Shown piece by piece: positions 35,746 through 41,113 of a DNA stretch of 41,113 nt. Below the pieces are notes generated by a model, which had not been told where the DNA came from, searched no databases, and saw nothing but the letters and a program-made list of their open reading frames with translations. A program made the translations under genes and the position numbers. Within the stretch, counting starts at the first letter, position 1, and every line of letters starts with the position of its first letter. This stretch comes from Acidobacteriaceae bacterium (lineage in GTDB: Bacteria > Acidobacteriota > Terriglobia > Terriglobales > Acidobacteriaceae): NCBI GenBank assembly GCA_003151155.1, contig PLWX01000256.1, positions 86,349 to 127,461 on the forward strand. Direction: 5' to 3'.

Positions 35746-37062
35746 TCAGCCGACGACAGCCAATATCTCCCGCGCCGCACGCAATCCCGTCGCGATTGCC
35801 CCATGCACCGTTGCATGATGTCCTTCCGCCTCCGTCGCCTCACCCGCGAAAAATAACGTGTTCTCCACTGGCGCGCCCAACGCCTCCTGCGCCCCGAGAC
35901 CGCCAACCTTCACGTAACTGTAGGCTCCCCGCGAAAACGGATCCTCCTGCCAATCGTGGAAATATCCGGCGACCAGTCTCTCGCGAATCTCTCGCGCATA
36001 TTGCGGCAACGCATGTTCTAGAGACGCTCGCGCCTGTGCAACCACTTGGTCGTGCGTCTTCCCGCGTAACTTGTCAGCGTAAATATCCGGAGCCCATCCT
36101 ACGAGCAGCGGGGCCTCGACTGGATAGACCGACCACCATGTCGGAAAATACTCGTCATCCGCCATTAGAAAACGCATCTGCGTGAGACTCGGCATTCCTG
36201 GTTTCGGGATGGCCCAAAACCTTTCGCGAAAGTGCAAGGTGATCCGCAGCACCCTGCCCATCGCCAGCCGAGAAGCCGCCTTCCGCTTCTGCGGCAGATC
36301 CGGGACAAACTCCACCGCATCGTTTTCGGAAACATCCGCTTGGAGCACGCCCAGTGGCAGCGTCACCAGCAATTTCTTCGCTTGCCGGTACAGTCTGCCG
36401 CTCCGCGCTCCGAACGACAGAACCTCAACACCCGATCGACTCCACTGAATGCTTCGAACCCTCGAATTCAGGTCAATCGCTACTCCCGCCAGCCGCCGCT
36501 GATACCACTCCACCAACGTCCGATACCCATGCGCAGGCCGAAACTGCCGATCTCCTTCAATCTTCCCTTCTGCCCTCGACTCTCGCACCATCGCATGCAC
36601 GCTGATTAGCTCCGGATCGGCGGCATGAAAGCCTCGCACGTAGCGCGTCGCCCATTGCAGTTTCTCCGGATCTTTCTTCACGTGTTCGTGAACAAATTCC
36701 ATGAACGGCCGATCCGGCCCGCGGCCATCCAGTTCATTCAGCACCGACTCGCTCTTCTGAAAGAAATCGAAGCGCTTTACGGACTTCCCATCGGAAGCAA
36801 AGTTTTCTCCGCCCAGCTCAATGGGATCAAGATGTGCTGCTTGTGCGATGGAAAATAATTCGGGAGGCATGCCGTGGATGAACTCGGCCCCGAGTTCAAT
36901 CGCTTGCTCGAGGCCTTCGGCGTCGATCGACCAGGCCCGCCCCCCGATGCGGTCGCGCGCCTCGAGCAGACGTACGCGGATTCCAGCCTCGTGCAACTCC
37001 GCCGCTGCCGCCAGTCCGGCAACACCGGCTCCAATGATCAGTACATCGTCCTGCGCAGGCAT
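35746..37062 (-). CDS. Flavin-containing amine oxidase (NAD(P)/FAD-dependent)
   Basis: A 438-residue FAD enzyme of the monoamine/polyamine oxidase superfamily. The N-terminal Rossmann motif is LIIGAGVAGLAAAAELHEAG (about 8-27), followed by the second FAD motif EARDRIGGRAWS. The C-terminal FAD segment is FFAGEATEAEGHHATVHGAI (about 402-421). The central substrate domain contains the family sequence ELGAEFIHG. No signal peptide or export motif is seen, so it is probably cytoplasmic. The likely reaction is oxidative deamination of an amine to an aldehyde with H2O2 release; the amine is unknown. It stands near an amino acid decarboxylase gene, which could supply amines, but the two are not in one operon. 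Confidence 0.9.
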   Translation of the reverse strand: MPAQDDVLIIGAGVAGLAAAAELHEAGIRVRLLEARDRIGGRAWSIDAEGLEQAIELGAEFIHGMPPELFSIAQAAHLDPIELGGENFASDGKSVKRFDFFQKSESVLNELDGRGPDRPFMEFVHEHVKKDPEKLQWATRYVRGFHAADPELISVHAMVRESRAEGKIEGDRQFRPAHGYRTLVEWYQRRLAGVAIDLNSRVRSIQWSRSGVEVLSFGARSGRLYRQAKKLLVTLPLGVLQADVSENDAVEFVPDLPQKRKAASRLAMGRVLRITLHFRERFWAIPKPGMPSLTQMRFLMADDEYFPTWWSVYPVEAPLLVGWAPDIYADKLRGKTHDQVVAQARASLEHALPQYAREIRERLVAGYFHDWQEDPFSRGAYSYVKVGGLGAQEALGAPVENTLFFAGEATEAEGHHATVHGAIATGLRAAREILAVVG

Positions 37063-37105
37063 GAGCCTTTGAGATGCTGCCGCGTGACGCGAAGGTCGCG
37101 GATAT

Positions 37106-37483
37106 TTATTTGTAGATGGAGTACTGCTCGCCCGGCCGGTTCAACTTGATCACGACTGTCTTCGTCGGCTCATTGAAATCGATGTCCTCGCCGTAGGTCT
37201 GGAACCCCGGTGCGATTACCTGGATGCGAACTTTCCCATAGGGAATCGTCAGTTTCGTATTCCCCTCGCCATCCGTCTTCAATTCCTCGCCGCCTCGCGA
37301 CTGGCGCCCATCCTTGCCCACCGGATGCAGGATGACCGCCGCGTTGCGCACCGGCTTCCCATTGTCTGCTTTCAGCACCTGGAACTGCACATCCGTAGCC
37401 CCTTGCGGCTCATTCTTCTTGTCGGCAAACGCCAACGATAGCGGCAGAAGCAGCGTGAACACGAGGATGGTTAGCTTCTTCAT
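37106..37483 (-). CDS. Small secreted protein with CarboxypepD-regulatory-like fold
   Basis: A 125-residue protein with a signal peptide (MKKLTILVFTLLLPLSLAFA, cleaved near Ala20). The mature part reads as one beta-sandwich of the carboxypeptidase regulatory-like type: GKPVRNAAVILHPVGKDG, then LKTDGEGNTKLTIPYGKVRIQVIAPGF. Such domains are very common in Acidobacteriota secreted proteins. It lies 43 bases after the amine oxidase start on the same strand and could be the first gene of a two-gene unit. The function is unknown. Confidence 0.85.
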   Translation of the reverse strand: MKKLTILVFTLLLPLSLAFADKKNEPQGATDVQFQVLKADNGKPVRNAAVILHPVGKDGRQSRGGEELKTDGEGNTKLTIPYGKVRIQVIAPGFQTYGEDIDFNEPTKTVVIKLNRPGEQYSIYK

Positions 37484-37725
37484 AGGACCCGTTTATTGTA
37501 ACGCTAGCCGCTTAAACTTGGCTTCCGCTTTACATTTCTATTCCCTAACTAGTATTTCGCGGCTATGCTTGGCCGTTCCTAATCTTCGTTCTCGAGTCGC
37601 CTCTGTTCAGCTTCGCCGAACCTGTCTAGCCTGCCTCGCTCCGTTGGAGCGGGCATTTGTGTGCCTGCTTCCCATCCTTTTCGGATCGCACATCCGAACG
37701 CCTTGGCGTTTCTGGAGATCTCCGC

Positions 37726-38268
37726 ATGCAGGTATGTACAGAAATCAAGACCGAACGACTCAGGCTCATCCCCGCTTCCGTGAAGAGCATGGAAGCCGAG
37801 ATTGAGAGTCCGGGCCACCTTGCGAAGTTTCTAAAACTTCGGCTGCCCGAAGCATGGCCGCCTCCGCTCAACGATGAAGCCTCGCAGCGCTGGATGCTCG
37901 GCTACCTCCATAAGCACGGTGGAAGTCGCTGGGGCATGTGGTACATCACCCTGAAGACGAAGCCATTGCAGTTGATCGGCAATTGCGGTTTCAAAGGCGC
38001 CCCAGTTCGCGGCGCGGTTGAGATCGGCTACTCGATCGCTCCGGAATTTCAGCACCGCGGCTACGCCAGCGAAGCTGTCGGGGGGCTGCTTTGTTTCGCC
38101 TTTGCCGATCCCACAGTGCAACGTGTGCTCGCGGAAACTTTCCCCGATCTCACACCTTCCATCGGCGTACTCAGAAAGTGTGGCTTCTGTCGCGTTCAGG
38201 GCAGCAGCGAACCCGGAGCGATTCGCTTCAGTCTCCCGCGGCATCGGTGGGAAGAGAGTCGCCGCTAG
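37726..38268 (+). CDS. GNAT family N-acetyltransferase (RimJ/RimL-like)
   Basis: A 180-residue acetyl-CoA-dependent acetyltransferase of the RimJ/RimL-like subgroup. It starts TEIKTERLRLIPAS, has EIGYSIAPEFQHRGYASEA with the acetyl-CoA loop (R-G-Y-A-S-E-A, about 111-117), and ends with GVLRKCGFCRV. The frame is open from 37657; ATG 37726 is chosen for GGAG eight bases upstream and the family N-terminus. The substrate is unknown. It is convergent with the M48 gene, and the two stop codons share the bases CTAG at 38265-38268. Confidence 0.9.
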   Translation: MQVCTEIKTERLRLIPASVKSMEAEIESPGHLAKFLKLRLPEAWPPPLNDEASQRWMLGYLHKHGGSRWGMWYITLKTKPLQLIGNCGFKGAPVRGAVEIGYSIAPEFQHRGYASEAVGGLLCFAFADPTVQRVLAETFPDLTPSIGVLRKCGFCRVQGSSEPGAIRFSLPRHRWEESRR

Positions 38269-39419
38269 TCATCATCGCTGGCTCTCTTCAACGTGGGCCG
38301 GCGATTTTCTTCCTTCTCCGTGCCCTCATCGTGTGCGCCGACGTTCTTATGTAGCGTCGGCAGGCTCCCCGGCGCATCCACGCCATGCTGGTCTACCAGC
38401 GCAGCCAATCGGGCCTTCACTTCGTTGAACTCATTGGTCGTCACCCGGTACTCGTCTTTTGCCGGAAGCATCGCGCTCATCACAGCCTGCGCTCGCTTCA
38501 CCCGCTCCGCCATCATCGGATGCGTATCGAACGCCCGCGCCAGGTATCCCTTTTTCTTCTTCTCCTGCGCTTGCATCCGCTCGAAGAAGCTCACCATCGC
38601 TGCCGGATCGTAGCCCGTTGCATACGCATATTCCATTCCAAGCAGGTCCGCCTCGCGCTCCGCATCACGCGAGAATTTAAGAAATGTCAGTGGCCGCGCC
38701 ATGTCCGAAGCCTCGGTCACCGCCATCCCCACCGGACCAGCCACGAACACCGCCGGCAGCGTGCACAGCGCGATCAGGTTCCGCTTGCTCAGGTTGTGCG
38801 TCGCATGCCGCGCGGCAACGTGCGCGATCTCGTGCACCATCACTCCTGCCAGTTCCGCTTCACTATCGGCGGCCAGGATTAGTCCCGTGTTCACGTAGAA
38901 ATAGCCTCCCGGCAGCGCGAACGCATTTACCTCCGGCGACTGAATAACCCGGATCGTGAATACTGTCTTCGCATCCGAATTCCGTGCCAGGTTCTGCCCC
39001 AACCGGTTCACGTATTCGTTGATCTCCGGGTCCAGCATCATTCGCGCCGACATCTCCACTTCGTCCGACAGCTCCTTCCCCATCTCCATCTCTCTATCGA
39101 TGGAGTAAAAGTTCATTCCCTTCCCCACTCCGCGCTCGCCGATCTTCGACACGTCATACTTCAGCGCAAGCTTCTGCATCTCCTTCGAGATGTGCCCCGG
39201 CATAACCGGAGCTTTCACCAGCGGTGCGAACAAGACCGGTGCCGGAACCGGCAGCGCCGCAATCTCCTCCACCAGTCCCGATTCCGGGGCGGCTGAGAAC
39301 AGCGCCTCGGTTTGGGAATGATTAAGATTTTCTGCAACTGAGAAAGGATGGATCAGGAAACCGACCGCACATCCAAGGACGATACCTACCAGTTTGCTGC
39401 TTGCAACGGGAGCCTTCAC
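38265..39419 (-). CDS. M48 family zinc metalloprotease, exported
   Basis: A 384-residue peptidase of the M48 (BepA/YfgC-like) group. The N-terminus (LVGIVLGCAVGFLIHPFSVAE) is a signal peptide or anchor, placing the enzyme in the periplasm. The active site is HEIAH at 196-200 within VMVHEIAHVAARHATH. The third zinc ligand is Glu256 in RDAEREADLLGMEYAYATGY, and DTHPMMAERV is conserved further on. BepA-like enzymes degrade or help fold outer-membrane proteins. No TPR repeats follow; the last 60 residues are charged. The start is GTG 39419 with GAGGTG six bases upstream, preceded by a small GAAA-tetraloop stem (39437-39450). Confidence 0.92.
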   Translation of the reverse strand: MKAPVASSKLVGIVLGCAVGFLIHPFSVAENLNHSQTEALFSAAPESGLVEEIAALPVPAPVLFAPLVKAPVMPGHISKEMQKLALKYDVSKIGERGVGKGMNFYSIDREMEMGKELSDEVEMSARMMLDPEINEYVNRLGQNLARNSDAKTVFTIRVIQSPEVNAFALPGGYFYVNTGLILAADSEAELAGVMVHEIAHVAARHATHNLSKRNLIALCTLPAVFVAGPVGMAVTEASDMARPLTFLKFSRDAEREADLLGMEYAYATGYDPAAMVSFFERMQAQEKKKKGYLARAFDTHPMMAERVKRAQAVMSAMLPAKDEYRVTTNEFNEVKARLAALVDQHGVDAPGSLPTLHKNVGAHDEGTEKEENRRPTLKRASDDD

Positions 39420-39813
39420 CGTTTCACCTCGGGGCCGACGATTTCTCGTCGCGAAACCAAGGCCGGTGCTGTTCGGTCCCGCAGCGAGAGTAGAGAATGG
39501 CGAGGCAACTCCCGTTCGCCAGGCTAGGTGTCGTTTCGTCCCGTAAAGTCATCCCAAGTTGCTGATTTTCAGCAGCTTGCAACGACTGTGCTCAGAACCT
39601 CGACCTCTTTACAGCCCCGGTCCGGCTCGCCAACCTGCACGCCTCTTACGCCCTGTCGTGCGGATGTCGATCTCCCGTGGCGATTCCTACTCTCCCCTTC
39701 GGCAGCACTCCCAGCACGCTTTGGAAAATTCCAATATCCCCATTAGAATCAGCTAATCTCGATCCATTCGAGAGACATTGAGTGAATGTCACTCATATTT
39801 AATCTCCCCTCGC
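39420..39813. other. Non-coding stretch between M48 protease and groESL promoter
   Basis: No convincing gene in either direction. The left end is the M48 leader. An imperfect hairpin (AAGTTGCTG / CAGCAGCTT, loop ATTTT) lies at 39556-39578. It is not followed by a T run. The right end is AT-richer just before the groESL promoter. Confidence 0.5.
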
Positions 39814-39842
39814 TTGACTTCTCTTCCCCGTCGTCCTAGAAT
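39814..39842 (+). promoter_or_regulatory. Sigma-70-type promoter of groES-groEL
   Basis: TTGACT (39814-39819) and TAGAAT (39837-39842) are separated by 17 bases. The -10 box touches the CIRCE operator, as expected for HrcA-repressed promoters. The transcript leader would be about 150 bases. Confidence 0.85.
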
Positions 39843-39868
39843 TAGCACTCAGTAGTGATGAGTGCTAG
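39842..39868 (+). promoter_or_regulatory. CIRCE operator (HrcA binding site)
   Basis: TTAGCACTC, nine spacer bases, then GAGTGCTAG. This matches the CIRCE consensus except for the last base (G for A). It overlaps the end of the -10 box of the groESL promoter, so HrcA would repress the operon until heat or unfolded protein titrates GroEL. Confidence 0.95.
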
Positions 39869-40000
39869 CAGCAGCTCCGCTTCCTGCCGCACTCTCCTCG
39901 TGGTTCTTCCGGAAACACGTTTTCTCCGGCTCTCAATGCAGCCCCGGTTTTGTCCGAGGCAATCGCTGAAACAAGCACATATTCGAAAGGAGTCCCAAGC

Positions 40001-40309
40001 ATGCCAACTGCAGTCGCAACCAAGCTGGTACCTCTGTACGATCGCATCGTCATCCGTCGCGTGGAAGAAGCTGAAACCACCCGTGGCGGCATTATCATCC
40101 CTGATTCCGCAAAAGATAAACCGCAGGAAGGCGAAGTCATCGCCGTCGGCAAAGGCAAGCAGAACGAGAAGGGCGAAGTCACCCCGCTGCAAGTCAAGGC
40201 CGGTAACCGCGTCCTGTTCGGCAAGTACGCTGGCACGGAAATCAAGATCGACGGCGAAGAGCTGCTGATCATGCGCGAAGAAGAAGTCCTCGGCATCCTC
40301 GACAAATAA
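40001..40309 (+). CDS. groES: Co-chaperonin GroES
   Basis: This 102-residue lid of the GroEL folding chamber starts [20 protein letters not shown], then [27 protein letters not shown]; the mobile loop is around residues 20-35. It ends in [17 protein letters not shown]. The frame is open from 39950, but ATG 40001 is chosen because AAAGGAG lies eight bases upstream and the family N-terminus begins there. It is controlled by the promoter and CIRCE site upstream. groEL follows after 186 bases filled by two repeat elements. Confidence 0.97.
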   Translation: MPTAVATKLVPLYDRIVIRRVEEAETTRGGIIIPDSAKDKPQEGEVIAVGKGKQNEKGEVTPLQVKAGNRVLFGKYAGTEIKIDGEELLIMREEEVLGILDK

Positions 40310-40320
40310 CTTCTCGCGCC

Positions 40321-40370
40321 TGTCATCCTGAGCGGAGCACGCGCCGCGTGCGGAGTCGAAGGACCCCTAC
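40321..40370. repeat. Dispersed TGTCATCCTGAGCG element
   Basis: TGTCATCCTGAGCGGAGCAC, then GCGTGC and GGAGTCGAAGGACCCCTAC. The inner GCACGCG-CCGCGTGC forms a stem. This is a known widespread intergenic sequence type in soil bacteria, including Acidobacteriota (from memory, not checked here). It begins 12 bases after the groES stop. Confidence 0.6.
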
Positions 40371-40399
40371 CCGCTGGAGGATGCCATAGCCGGAAAGCT

Positions 40400-40463
40400 T
40401 TGTATCAGGGCACGTCTTCAGTCGTGCCAGGAAGCACTCAAGAATTTCGGGGCTTCAGCCCCC
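40400..40463. repeat. Dispersed double-hairpin repeat, TGTATCAGGGC family (forward copy)
   Basis: TTGTATCAGGGCACG, a stem GGCACG...CGTGCC, a 20-base linker, then GGGGCT-TC-AGCCCC (40450-40463). It is nearly identical, in opposite orientation, to 14675-14738, including spacing between the two stems. It occupies the groES-groEL gap directly before the groEL ribosome binding site. Confidence 0.8.
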
Positions 40464-40492
40464 GCATTGCACAGTTCGATAGGAGATTCTGA

Positions 40493-41113
<621 letters not shown>

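Noticed and set aside
39950..40000. Upstream extension of groES
   Set aside because: The extra residues are not family-like; AAAGGAG and the family start support 40001.

Overview
The window looks like a chromosomal segment of an Acidobacteriota bacterium, probably a Koribacter/Terriglobia-type soil organism. The basis is moderately high GC, an orphan duplicated permease of the acidobacterial ADOP type, a lipoprotein with repeated Ig-like 'YTAP' motifs, several families of short palindromic intergenic repeats, and protein sequences that read as acidobacterial. This placement is inferred from reading; no search was run.

Layout. (1) 1-10.5 kb, plus strand: a complex I operon running from the 3' part of nuoF through nuoG, H, J, K, L, M and N, closed by a strong intrinsic terminator. 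There is no nuoI between nuoH and nuoJ. (2) 10.6-14.1 kb, minus strand: one large secreted lipoprotein gene (Ig-like domains followed by an LVIVD-type propeller) broken by two single-base frameshifts. (3) 14.2-17.3 kb, minus strand: membrane-sector ATP synthase genes atpE, atpB, an atpI-like gene, an unknown secreted protein, and an atpZ-like gene. (4) 17.3-27.7 kb, minus strand: a second complex I cluster, in transcription order nuoA, then nuoC, D, H, I, J, K, L, M, N. It has no nuoB, E, F or G, and it runs straight into the F0 genes. (5) 27.9-29.4 kb: lysS. (6) 29.4-39.4 kb: accessory and housekeeping genes. These are an ADOP permease, a frameshifted ada, a frameshifted PLP decarboxylase, a small lipoprotein, a YbjQ-type protein, a flavin amine oxidase, a small secreted CarboxypepD-like protein, a GNAT acetyltransferase and an M48 protease. 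(7) 39.8-41.1 kb: a CIRCE-controlled groES-groEL operon, truncated by the window end.

How it fits together. The first 27 kb is a bioenergetic island. Two non-identical complex I gene sets face each other across a lipoprotein gene, and the second set sits next to the proton (or sodium) channel genes of ATP synthase. Cluster 1 carries the NADH-oxidising module (F and G seen). Cluster 2 lacks that module and so may accept electrons from another donor or borrow subunits. The gaps are partly complementary: I is missing in cluster 1 as seen here, and B, E, F, G in cluster 2.

A second theme is decay. All four single-base frameshifts I can place fall in three accessory genes, while the long respiratory, lysS and chaperone reading frames are intact. 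A third theme is dispersed palindromic repeats placed inside operons (between nuoG and nuoH, atpB and atpE, groES and groEL).
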